Source of the DNA: Adiantum capillus-veneris
Taxonomy: Eukaryota; Streptophyta; Polypodiopsida; Polypodiales; Pteridaceae
Direction of reading: 5' to 3'
Assembly (NCBI GenBank): GCA_014529385.2
Contig: CM043956.1
Coordinates: forward strand, 92,148,721 to 92,212,720
DNA length: 64,000 nucleotides
Under the pieces are notes generated by a model. It was not told the DNA's origin. It ran no database searches and saw only the letters and a program-made list of their open reading frames with translations. Each line of letters opens with the position of its first letter. Within the stretch, counting starts at the first letter, position 1. The position numbers and the translations under genes were made by a program. Shown piece by piece: positions 9,275 to 18,933 of this stretch.

Positions 9275-9604
9275 CCACATGCACATAACTTGGAACTTGC
9301 AACCATTGAGCGGCCGGGGGGCATGTCTCGGTGATTCTTTTGTGAAATGTGGCGATGGGGGGCCCGTACGGGGTCAACTAGACCATATTATACATCAACA
9401 GCGCTTGGCGGTGCCAGATCTGCTCCCTGCGCACCGTGGCGCACAGGGGCTTTTTTTGTCCCGCTCGACCCCGTTCGGTGCTGATGTATAATCTGGTTTG
9501 ATTGACCCCGTACAGACCCTCCATCGCCCTGTTTTGCAAAAGAATCATCGAGACGTACCCCCCTGCCGCCCGGTGGCTGGATGTTCCAGGTTCTGTGCAT
9601 GTGG
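9275..9604. repeat. Long imperfect foldback (inverted-repeat) element
   Basis: Arms 9275-9398 and 9482-9604 are reverse complements over about 124 bases with few mismatches. The outer ends read CCACATGCAC and GTGCATGTGG. The inner 83 bases continue to pair imperfectly and contain a near-palindrome GCGCACCGTGGCGC at about 9430. It is GC-rich while both flanks are AT-rich, so it looks inserted. There is no coding capacity. It resembles a MITE or foldback transposon; no clear target-site duplication is visible. Confidence 0.8.
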
Positions 9605-9777
9605 ACACCGTTGAGGGAGCCAAGGTCAGCTTAAATTTAACATACCCAACAATTCAAATACTTATAAAAACAATGAACAAAATAAAGTTGAACAATTGCA
9701 CAAAATGGTATAAATTTGCCATTTGATATTATAGAAAAAGATTCCAAATCTCATCAAGAGAGAGTACATGGGATAGA

Positions 9778-10210
9778 CTATTTCTGATGAAGGCATCCTT
9801 CATTTCTTAAATTGATTGCTAATCCGTATTTTTTAATGTTACATGCTTTGCATGCACCATACAGGAGACGCCATCCTGAAAAAGCTGCACTTGTCTTCGG
9901 CGGCATCCTGTAGGGCCAGTAGAGCTGCGCGTTGTATTCGTGTAATCGAGTCACTATATTCATCCATCATCTCTCTCACCACCCGAGAGAAGGCCTCTTT
10001 GGGTATGATTGGCTTAGTACTCTGTTGATATTTGATCTCACGCAGAGCAACTGTGCCTAGCTTCCATCTCCTCTTTTTCTGTGTTATTGATGGTGGTGGA
10101 GGAGCCGCCTGCCTGGCCCATTGAGGAGGATCATCTTTATAACTTTTTCCTCCTCTCCTCTTGGGCTTGTTGCTCTTCAGGTGTAATCTTGTCCTTTTTT
10201 CTCTTTGCAC
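9778..10210 (-). pseudogene. CENH3: CENH3-like histone H3 fold, frameshifted
   Basis: Open from 10210 down to 9839 (123 codons). Residues 49-106 read as an H3 fold: W-K-LGTVALREI (alpha-N), IIPKEAFSRVVRE (alpha-1), then LLALQDAAED (alpha-2). The span between VVRE and AAED is one residue longer than in canonical H3, a CENH3 loop-1 hallmark. AAED instead of AAEA, and VTL instead of VTI, also point to centromeric H3. The rest of the fold is present but out of frame: LFQDGVSCMVHAKHVTLKNTD in a second frame, then LAINLRNEG in a third, so at least two small indels break it. It would have marked centromeric nucleosomes. As it stands it is a pseudogene or a gene with sequence errors. Known: H3 and CENH3 family features. 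Inference: origin as a retrocopy, since no intron is seen. Confidence 0.72.
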
Positions 10211-10505
10211 ATTGCTTGTCTCTCTAAGGGATTTTTGAAGGCCTTAAGCTCCCAGCCTTTGCTTGTTGGGTGGCCTGAGCTCTATCCTTTGCCGCCTTTC
10301 TCTCTACCTCTACTCGTTCTTGTAAATTTTCCAAATGAGCCCTCTTAACCTGAGATCTTTGCCATTCCTCTTGCTCTCTCTGTCTTCTTTGCTCTTCTTG
10401 TACTCTCTGCACTTCCTTCTCAACTGCCTCTTTCTTTTCCATCTCCCTCATTCTTTTCCTCCTCTTTGCATCTCGTGCTTTAGAAATTGGGTCACCTGGT
10501 ATAAC
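10211..10505 (-). pseudogene. Charged coiled-coil segment upstream of the CENH3-like fold
   Basis: On the minus strand a frame runs from about 10530 through an ATG at 10451 to TAG 10224-10226, then on in the same frame to about 10155. It is almost entirely Glu, Lys, Arg and Gln with heptad-like spacing (MREMEKKEAVEKEV, QEEQRRQREQEEWQ). After the TAG it resumes as KKDKITPEEQQAQEERRKK. A one-base slip in an A-run then joins it to YKDDPPQWARQ, which lies in the CENH3-like frame. The shared strand and near-continuous reading suggest one ancestral transcript. A long charged helix followed by a W-A-R motif recalls INCENP, but that is a weak resemblance. Confidence 0.5.
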
Positions 10506-10540
10506 CTTGAGTACTCTTTGCTTGATTCACGTGGAAGCTT

Positions 10541-10930
10541 TCACGGCATGGTTTTTGTGGTGGCTTGAGCACCAGTTCTTGTGACAGTAGGCAAGGACGT
10601 CAGATTTTCAAGCGAACCTCGGTATTCTTCTTTTGTTTCTCTGGTTGCTTGCATGGCTTTATGAAGAGGTGAAATTGGTGGGGGATCTGGAAGAGGTGTG
10701 CGAGTGGCATGGTTTATATCACCGAGATCTCCAAAAATACGTCGCATGGTGGTTAAATCATTTGGATTTGATTATTGGGGAGGCTCTTGGGTATCTGGAG
10801 TGGGCTGGGGTGTTGGGTTATCTACTTGTGGCTGGGGATGTGGATTTGAAGCCGTAGATTCTGCATGGGGTTTGGGATATATGGTGCAAGATATGAGTGC
10901 GTGCGCGTTTGTGCTCGAGTGGATCTTCTA
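10541..10930 (-). pseudogene. Proline-rich N-terminal segment of the same decayed gene
   Basis: Reading down from about 10920, one frame gives a Pro/Gln/Thr-rich stretch (NPTPQPTPDTQEPPQ), a single stop at about 10772, then an ATG at 10747 with RRIFGDLGDINHATRTPLP and a Pro/Ser region ending at 10541. A frame change is needed to join the coiled-coil part. Only one stop interrupts about 125 codons. Not recognised beyond composition. Confidence 0.4.
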
Positions 10931-11276
10931 AAATATGCAAACAATGAACTTCAAGTTGTGAGTTTTTTGACGTATATAGTACTAATGTTTTTTTCAAAAA
11001 AAACTTAAAAACTCAATAATACCATTAAAAATTTAAAAAACTCCAAAATTGTTGAAACTTGTTACATGGAACCATTGATTGGGGCGTCAACAAATCATGT
11101 GGCATTACATGTATGTTTAATAGAGAAGTGGTTAGTGTCAAAAATTTATTGGTTTTCCACCCAACACCTGCCATTTCGTCACCTTGTCACCAACCATTGT
11201 CGGAATCAATCTTTTGCACTAGAAGTATGATATGATTGTGATCGCTTCACGCTAACCACTTTCTCTATTTTCCATT
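10931..11276. other. AT-rich spacer, nothing recognised
   Basis: AT-rich sequence with a poly-A-like run near 10996. No supported ORF, repeat or RNA gene seen. Confidence 0.5.
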
Positions 11277-12640
11277 TCAAGCTTCTTTGCACTCTGATCT
11301 TCTTCCTCTCTCTCTCTCCGCTAAAGCTGTGTGGAACCAATTCAACAAGCAACTTGTCAAGAATTGTAGATGGACATGAAGAGTGCACACATACACATTT
11401 ATCAAAGGAATTGGTAGAATAGGATCCCAATTTGGATCGTCCATGTCTCGATTGGGGGGTACACTCTGGTTACAATTGAGGATACCTTGAAACCATTGTT
11501 GTAGTGCTTTACCCACTATTTGTGTAGGGATCACACCTTTCATAGAGTTGACTCCAACTTTCCACCCTTACCCTTTCCCTTACCTTTTGCAGAGTTGACT
11601 GCAACTTTGCCACCCTTACCCGTACCCTTGCCCTTAGTTCCTAATGAGACTTTATTGTGGCAGCAATAAATGCATGGAAAGAGGATCATTGCACCTTGCT
11701 TGCATCCTAACATACACTAGAGAGTTTTCAAGTCTCATGCCAAATGTTGCTCCACTTGGAACGTACCCAGACCTAAAACCTGCAATCACTGTCGTTCTTG
11801 TTGTTTCTGAATGACGTCAACGGCTGGGGTGTGACTAAAAATACCATTTGAGGGACTCATGTGTCTCGTGTGGGAGATAAAAATCTGCTAGCCACTAAAT
11901 ATTCTTCTCGGACTGGACACCTAAATAGGCATTTCCCTTCTCACTAGCATTTAGCTCAACATTGATGCCAACCAAGGCTTTGTTCATAAGCATAATGCTT
12001 ACCATTTTGAGTCGTTGACCTTTTAACATTTTGAATCGTTGACCTTTGATAATTGGCACTCATCAAGCTTCATCACAAATATAAATTTTCTATCACACTC
12101 TTCCTGTGTCAACCCATAAAATTTGATCATTGACTCCTAGAGCTTCAACAAGTCAGCACAGACATTATTGAACGAGTTTGTAACAAAAGGATTTGTTCTC
12201 TTCTAATGGTAGGGCATCCTCCACATATTAAAATCCACCCAACAAGATTTCAACATCATTACTGGTGCACCTTTTTGGAACACTAACACTATAAGGCGTT
12301 GACAACAACCTAAACAAACCTTTTGCTCTGTGACCTAGTGTGATTAGTTTTTATAAAGCTTCGTAGGCCTTGAAACTTATTCTTGTGCTGTCACACACCT
12401 CCATCATCTCCTAAGGAGACACAATGGTCTTTAGATCACTGAAATACTTCTGGCACAAAACATCAGCAATGCCAACATTGAATGGATCATCCAATAGCTC
12501 CACCAACTCCTTTGGTTTGATGTTATACTGCAGTAGAGTATGTCCAATCGTTTCAACATCGGAATCGATTCCCATCATCATCCGAGCCAAGTTCCTGTAT
12601 TTTGAAATAATATTACAACAACCTACCAAAAGTCTATGAA
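11277..12640 (-). pseudogene. Decayed minus-strand coding remnants, unidentified
   Basis: Several short frames share the minus strand. From about 12629 a 72-codon frame reads VGCCNIISKYRNLARMMMG and is moderately hydrophobic. Around 11640-11800 broken text reads EQHLAWDLKTL, CKQGAMILFPCIYCCHNK, a Cys pattern of the sort seen in transposase-derived proteins, and then a Gly/Lys repeat (GKGTGKGGK, GKGKGKGGK) at about 11565-11635. An 88-codon frame follows at 11277-11543 in another frame. I infer one degraded gene, possibly a transposase; the family is unknown. Confidence 0.3.
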
Positions 12641-12682
12641 ATTAGAAGCTTGCATTTGTATTCCTACCGAGTTTGATGGATA

Positions 12683-13710
12683 TGTTGTCGTGTTGCAACA
12701 CGTACATAGTGGGAACGAATGCAATAAGATCTATCTTGCAACTTTTTAGATACATAAGTATGTTTCCTATAATGCACATATACATACCTAAGTATAATAA
12801 TAACCTTTGTATCTCATCCTGTTATTTATCTCAAGGGTAACATATTCTTAAGTTACCGTCAAAAAGTACTATGGGAAAAGCGTCAATAGCTCCACCTCTT
12901 TAACTTGCGGCAAAAAACATTGGTTCTTTCTTTCTAATATCTCATTATTATTTCACACCTAGCTAGATTCTATATCTAGGGTAAATTTCAATATATATAT
13001 ATACTCTATATATTTTTAATATTTTTCTTATATTTCTTTTTAATAGCTACTAGGAAGGCATCAAATCCTAGTGGGACACTAGCTTGCATAATTCTCACTA
13101 TTTTAATGCATTATTGCAACCATGATTAAAAAATTTTGTCAAGGAGCAATGTCATGCTTTCATATTGCATGAGGGGTCCATTGGAATCAAATGAAAGTGT
13201 AAGCTAAGGGGACCACAAGAAGACTTTTGCTGCCAGAAATGTACCTTATTTTGATGATTTTTTTCCACAAGATCCCAATTCAATTTCAAAAAAGTATATA
13301 AAATGGGGGTTGTAGCTTATGAGCTACATCTTTTGCTCCTATTTGTTTTCTTTATTTGGAGCCATGGTTGATGAGATATGATCAAAATGGTGGACCTCAA
13401 TCCGTCCACATCATGCAACTTTTCCACTTCCTGTTCACACTGGCTCTTCTCTTTCTTGTGTAACCCTTGGGGGTTTCCTTCACCCATAAAAGGGGACCTC
13501 TTCTTGAAAACCATTCATGAGGGAGTGAGAGTAGTAATGCCTAATTGTACTTAGCCACCATAAACATAATCCTAAGCCTACACTTACTCCTAGAGGAAGG
13601 CTAGCAAATCTTGTAAGCTATCCTTGGAAGATAATCACTAATCAAAGAAGGACTTGAACTTGGTGCATCTATCAAAGCTTGAAGTCTTCCATATTCTTCT
13701 CTCTTTATCA
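12683..13710 (+). repeat. 5' LTR of E2
   Basis: Starts TGTTGTCGTG and ends TTTATCA. It aligns along its length with 20637-21678. It holds an AT-rich TATATATA stretch near 12992 and the run CCTATAAAAGG-like ACCCATAAAAGGGG at about 13484, a plausible TATA box. Confidence 0.88.
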
Positions 13711-14025
13711 AGATGGTGAATAACTTTCGAAGGGTTTGTTAATTAAGATATGTTTTACTTTGATAGTTTGTTTGTTTCTTGTTGTTTTATTTTCATCTCT
13801 AATCCAACATATATCTCTAATTTCATCTCCCTCTCCAACCAAATCTATCTCTCTCACTCTTAGAAAGTCATTCTCTCTACAAATTCTAGGTTCTCCTTGC
13901 TACAGGTACATCTCTCCCTGTAGTATCCTTATTGCCTACGGCGGCAAGAATAGGGCTTGGGAGGAAAATTCTCTTTCCTTCACTACTCTCATATCTACAT
14001 TTTTCACATACTAAAGTTATCCTAG

Positions 14026-14244
14026 ATAAATAATCCACATGATGTGAATTTCTATCGCTTCCACTTTGTGCAATCTATTATAATTAACATATGGATTAGC
14101 TGTAAAATACACTTTCAACAACGTATAGTGTTTCTCTTTGGCCCAAAAAGGCTCAATGAAATACTTCTTTCACTGGATCCCATCATACTACCCCTTATAG
14201 ACTATAACTTTTCTTTTGACGTAAGTGTAGTTATCTTGCTATGA
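14026..14244 (+). CDS. E2 leader small ORF, copy 1
   Basis: Open from 14026 to TGA 14242-14244, but with no ATG; the earliest listed start would be GTG 14044. Residues match the E1 leader ORF: FQQRIVFLFGPKRL, then NEIL, then P-L-I-D-Y and SFDV. Its stop overlaps the ATG of copy 2 as ATGA at 14241. It lies between LTR and gag, as in E1. The lack of an ATG suggests decay, splicing or a non-AUG start. Confidence 0.5.
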   Translation: MNNPHDVNFYRFHFVQSIIINIWISCKIHFQQRIVFLFGPKRLNEILLSLDPIILPLIDYNFSFDVSVVILL

Positions 14245-14453
14245 ACCAAGAGAATTTGTACACACAATTAATCCCAATCACTAGAAAAAACATATATATT
14301 ATGGTAAGCACAAAATCACAATTCCAAAGAACAATTTGTAGCCAATTTGGTCAGCAAAGGTTGAAAGCCATTAACTCATCTATCAACCGTTTCATATTAC
14401 CCATGATACAATACGACCATAGCCTTGATGTTTTCATCTTTGTGCTATTTTGA
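14241..14453 (+). CDS. E2 leader small ORF, copy 2
   Basis: True ATG start at 14241, 70 codons, stop TGA. It repeats the pattern of copy 1 with more change: FQRTICSQFGQQRL, then FILPMIQYDHSLDVFIFVL. Tandem duplication is the simplest origin. It is about 250 bases before the likely gag ATG (14706). The function is unknown. Confidence 0.55.
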   Translation: MNQENLYTQLIPITRKNIYIMVSTKSQFQRTICSQFGQQRLKAINSSINRFILPMIQYDHSLDVFIFVLF

Positions 14454-14705
14454 TATTCTCTTTTGTGTTCTTTCTTTGTGTGTGTGAGTGCAAGAGAGAA
14501 AGAGTGTGGCTTCTTTGATTGCACTTCCTTCTAAACCCTAGACTTCATGGCATCTATGGTATAACTCCTTCATAAAGTTTTTCAAGTTCTCTCACAAACT
14601 CTCATAGCCAAAATCCCGGTGCTTTCCTGGCAAAACCGCAAACTTCTCGACATATTTTTGGTGAATCTGACATGAATCTGCCAGGGTGAGAGCTTGTGGG
14701 TAACC

Positions 14706-15512
14706 ATGGGTGATCATATGGAGCAACCTGGTATGCATTTTGACCCAACAACAATGCAAATGATTCAAGCATTTGCAATGTTCATGCAACAACAACATGC
14801 CATTGAAAGAAGGGAAATTTCAGCAAACCAAAGCCATACAAGCGATTGTCAACAGAATGGATCAATTTAATGGCAAAGATATAACCAAGTACTTGTGCGA
14901 GTATGTGAAGGAGATGGAGCTACATCGCATGTCATAAGGTGAGGTGATTAGCTTTGAGGCTAGTTGTTGCTCCAAAAATTAGGGAGCATGTTAGGGGAAT
15001 TAAAGATGGGCATGGGAGAAACTGGGAAGAACTCAAGGTAGCTTTAAAGGAGGAATATTTCATGGAGGACTCTAAGAGAGTGACCAAAAGGACATTCTTA
15101 GAATAGGTAGTCAAGCCAAAGCAAGGACTGTCAATAACAGATCTACTTAGGGAATTTGAGCGGTGCTATGCATAACTCACTAGGACAGAAAAGGCCACAC
15201 TCGATGCAAAGAAGACCGATCTTTTCTTACAAGCTACAAAAAAAGAGTTTTAAGAAAATTTGGAGCTTCTTCTGTAGGATAAAGATGCTGAAAAAGGACT
15301 AAAGACCGATTGGAATGAAGTTGAAGGTGCTATCTCACTGCTTGCCAAACAACAAAGAAGAAGGGACAAGATGGTAGTAGACACTTCAAGTCCTTCCACC
15401 TAAACTTCTGACAAAATGGTAAAGCCTACTTTTATAGCTCCTAAGTTCGATGAGTCCATGATAGATGAGATTGTGAAAGGAATGTGTGACTTGAAGGTGA
15501 AGCTAGAAAAGC
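14706..15512 (+). pseudogene. E2 gag, N-terminal part, broken
   Basis: ATG 14706 opens MGDHMEQPGMHFDP and a Gln-rich stretch, then stops after about 50 codons. The rest is readable only by switching frames (for example NGKDITKYLCEYVKEMELHRM), as in a capsid-type Gag. There are many stops. Confidence 0.6.
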
Positions 15513-16430
15513 TTGAAGAAAAAGGTCAACCATCAGGGCCCCCTTCCTAGGCAAAGACAACAACGCGAAGAAGATTTTGTTAATAGATGTATTTGGTGTG
15601 ATAGTACAAACCATGTAAGAAGGGATTGTGATAGGTTTAGTGATGCTTTGACAAAAGATGTTGTTTTTTTTAAGGATGGTAAAATCCACTTAAGAGAGAC
15701 AGGTCTACCCTTGAGAACTAACTTTGGGAAAGGGGGAATGCAAACGCTAGTTAAAATATGGCAACTAACCATGCCACCTCTTCAGTTGAGGCAACTACTT
15801 ATGGAGTAGAAATTGAGCATCTTAGTGATGAAGAGGTGAGTGATCATCATGGTCGACTTTGGCCAAATGTCATGGAATTAGCAAAAAAGGGAAAGCTTAC
15901 AAAAGAGATTCTACATGAAGTAGGTGATTGTATACATTTAGAAACAGGGTGGATTGGTCCAACGGATTCAATGTCTGTCCATGCCTACATTACAAACTAC
16001 CAAAGCCATGAAGCCATTGTAGAAGAAAAGCGTATGCGTGAAAATGGTGATGAAGGGCCTTCAAAAAGAGCTACAAGAAGTGGAGGGAGGAATGATGCAG
16101 CACCTTTGTGAGCACCACCAACACAAGAGGCACCTTCACGAGAAGTCGCCATGGAGGAATCTACAATAGGAAAGAAAAAGGAGCCAACAAAAGGTAAGCC
16201 AAGAGGACCAGCTTACAAACTACAATCTGACATTGAGCTTGCTACAGACTTGAAGAAAGTTCTAGAGGAGAGGATTTTGAATAGCAAGGTTGAGTTAACT
16301 TTGGGTGAGGTGCTTGGCATAGCCAAGAATGAATTCCATGAAGAAATTATCAACATCATCAAGAGAAAGAAGAAAACACTTGGAGAGTCTATTTCACCCA
16401 CAAGCTGAAGGCGATACTGTGAAGACACAA
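15513..16430 (+). pseudogene. E2 gag, nucleocapsid and linker region
   Basis: Frame 15513-15809 contains the CCHC knuckle CIWCDSTNHVRRDC, followed by DALTKDVVFFKDGKIHLRE. Frame 15758-16111 continues with an acidic segment, and frame 16151-16408 is Lys-rich (KKEPTKGKPRGPAYKL). The frames overlap, so three small indels split one ancestral Gag linker. The zinc knuckle would bind RNA. Confidence 0.7.
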
Positions 16431-17081
16431 GGAGTACAGGTGCATGCTAAAGAAGGTGATGAAGCTATGGTGGAATGCTACCAGTCTTCTTGGAATGTAA
16501 GGCAAGTGAAATTTGCTGATGATGGGGAAGAGTCTCAAAGTATTCCTAGGAGCCACAATTCTAGAAGCCATTGGGCACGGGCTACTACAAAGACATTGAT
16601 CAAGGTATGTGATCTTGAAGAGCCATTTGTTGCCTTAATTGACCATGGTTCGGAAATAAATATAATGTCAAAAAGTCTTTACAACAAATGCAAATGGCCA
16701 ATGGACATAGAACATGGTTGGATGGACAGAGTGGCAAATAATTCATCAGGTGAATTGTATGTAGCATGTCCAAGCGTAAAGGTGACAGTAGGTGATATAA
16801 AGGTTGAGCAAAAATTCTTTATATAGGACACATCTTCATATCATCTTATCCTTGGACAACCCTACATTGTGGGAGTTCCAATGGAAACAAAGTTTATGGA
16901 TGATGGTTCAGCTTATGCTAGGATACAAAACAAAGATGGTAAACGTGTTGTTCAATTTCTCACAGTTTGTATAAACCATGAAAGAAATTGTGACAACCTC
17001 AGAGATCATCCTCTACCAAAGGTGAGCAAAGAGTTTCATGATGATAGAGAAATGTTGGGTTTTGGCCAAGTTCCATTGTAA
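16329..17081 (+). pseudogene. E2 aspartic protease
   Basis: Frame 16329-16826 holds the active-site motif ALIDHGSEINIMS. A TAG at 16824-16826 interrupts it just before DTSSYHLILGQPYIVG, the conserved LILGQP step of retropepsins, and the frame reopens to 17081. The ancestral product would process Gag-Pol. The stop sits where Gln is expected (F-I-x-D). Confidence 0.8.
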
Positions 17082-17746
17082 AGCGGGATTGCAGTGGTAC
17101 AAAAAGAAAAAGGGTCTTGATTGATCCAAAAATAGGTGAAACTTTCTCAACGAGCTCCTTGGCAACAAGGAATGGATCAATATGTTTTACAAAACTTGAA
17201 GATTTGAAGAGATGTGAGAGGCAATATGTACATAATGTACAAATATTCATGAAAGAGAGTGGGTTGCTAGAGCCTATTAAAAATGTTTTGGGTTTGTGTG
17301 AACAAGTTTCTTTTGTAGATACTATGGGTGAGCTTGATGCTATAATGGAGTCTAGTTGCATCTTGAAAATGAAGTTGTAGAAGTATGCTCTATGGAAATG
17401 TATCAAGTTATAGAAGCTTTTAAAGAAAACCAAACAATTGGCCCAGAAGTCCATGTTGAAACTAAATACAAGAGTGTAGCATAGAAGGTGAAACCAGTAG
17501 CTTCACCCTTACCACCCAACAACAGGGAAAAGATTGAGTAGGCTTCTTTGCAACCAAGTTTGAGTAATCCTAAAAAGATTGGGCACACCTTCACAAAGGA
17601 GTCTTTTCAAGATTGCACATTGGTTGCGAGGAGTTTCTAGCACGGGAGGAGACAAAGTGCTTTAAAGCAATACTTTTGAAGCATGGTAAGGCTTTTGCAT
17701 TTGAGCCAATGAGATAGGATGTGTTCATCCTTCTCTTGTAGCTACT
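17082..17746 (+). pseudogene. E2 PR-RT linker, decayed
   Basis: An 87-codon frame at 17117-17380 reads SICFTKLEDLKRCERQYVHN and ends in Lys-Leu; the rest has multiple stops. It bridges PR and RT. No domain recognised. Confidence 0.45.
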
Positions 17747-18933
17747 ATGGTAATTTTTACAATACCTCATGTTCCTTGGAATCTGCGGCCTATTCTGGTT
17801 TCAAAGGCTCATTTGCCCAAGTTAGTAGAGCTATTGAATGAAAAGATCAAAATGAGGATTTTGGAGTCTTCTTGTGCTCCATACTCACATAGGTGGTTCA
17901 CAGTTCCGAAAAAGAATGGTGCTCTACGCTTCATCCAAGATATGCAACCAGTGAACAAGGTGACAATTAGCAATGTAGGTACATGACCGATTGTGGATGA
18001 GTTTGCAAAGGCGTTTTCAGGGAGGGCAATCTACTCAATGGGAGACCTCTACTCAGGGTATGATCAATTTCAACTTGCAATAGAAAGCAGAGACTTGACA
18101 ACCATGAGGACACCTTTAGGTTTAATAAGAATATGTACCTTGCCATAAGGAGCAACCAACTCAGTTGCACATATGATGAATGGGATGAATAAGGTCTTAC
18201 GTGACTTTATTCCTTAGATCACAATGCCTTTAATTGATGAGTTTCCTATCAAAGGATGTGAAGAAAGTGAGAAAGATGAAGCTTTGGATCTCAGGGGATA
18301 TCACAGGTTTGTGGTAAATCACATAGAGTTGGAAGAAGCGAATCTTACTTTGTCAGGGAAAAAGTCTATGTTTGGTGTCAACGAAGTGCTCATTGTGGGG
18401 CACATGTGTGGGCCATATGGTAGGAAACCTTGTCTAGCAAAGGTAGATGCCATCCAAAGAATGAAAGAAACATGCCCTAGTATCATTGAGGTAGAAGGTT
18501 TCCAGGAGCAGGTGTCTTTTATGTTATTTGGATTCCACATCATGCACATGTAGCCGATCCTCTTTATCAATTTCTTAGAAAGAATCAAAAGTTTAAATGG
18601 ATATAAGCACATGTAAAAGCCATGAAAAAGCTAAAGGAATTGCTTCAGTTAGCACCAACTTTGAGAAAGGTAGACTATGAGTGTCAAAGGCCAGTAATTT
18701 TGACAATAGACACCAGTCCTATAGGAATTGGATGGGAAATAGGGCAAGATGACGTAGAAGGACACAGGTGTGTGGTGAGATTTGGAGCAAAGGTACTAAG
18801 TGCTCGCCAAAGAAACTACCCACAAATAAAGAGAGAGTTAAGGGGTATGGTTACAGCCTTGAAAAATAGGAAAGAGTATCTAGTTGGTGCATGTGTGGTT
18901 GTAGAAAAATATTGTCTACCACTTCTGGGATGA
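17747..18933 (+). pseudogene. E2 reverse transcriptase and RNase H, broken
   Basis: RT begins with PHVPWNLRPILVSKAHLPKL and WFTVPKKNGALRFIQD. GATNSVAHMMNGMNKVLRDF precedes the catalytic box, which reads PLIDEFPIKG; the second catalytic Asp is Glu. At least two stops replace Gln (LP-stop-GATNS). RNase H is at 18622-18933, with TIDTSPIGIGW and LSARQRNYPQIKREL. Both would be needed for cDNA synthesis; neither is intact. Confidence 0.85.

Noticed and set aside
9275-9604. tRNA or snRNA gene
   Set aside because: No cloverleaf or conserved boxes; symmetry spans the whole element as a foldback.
10211-10505. Firm call of INCENP for the coiled-coil
   Set aside because: Charged coils look alike; only a short W-A-R motif supports it, so it is kept as a weak idea.
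11499-11510. TTGTAGTG as a CACTA 3' end
   Set aside because: Too far from the 40244 terminus and lies within readable minus-strand coding text.
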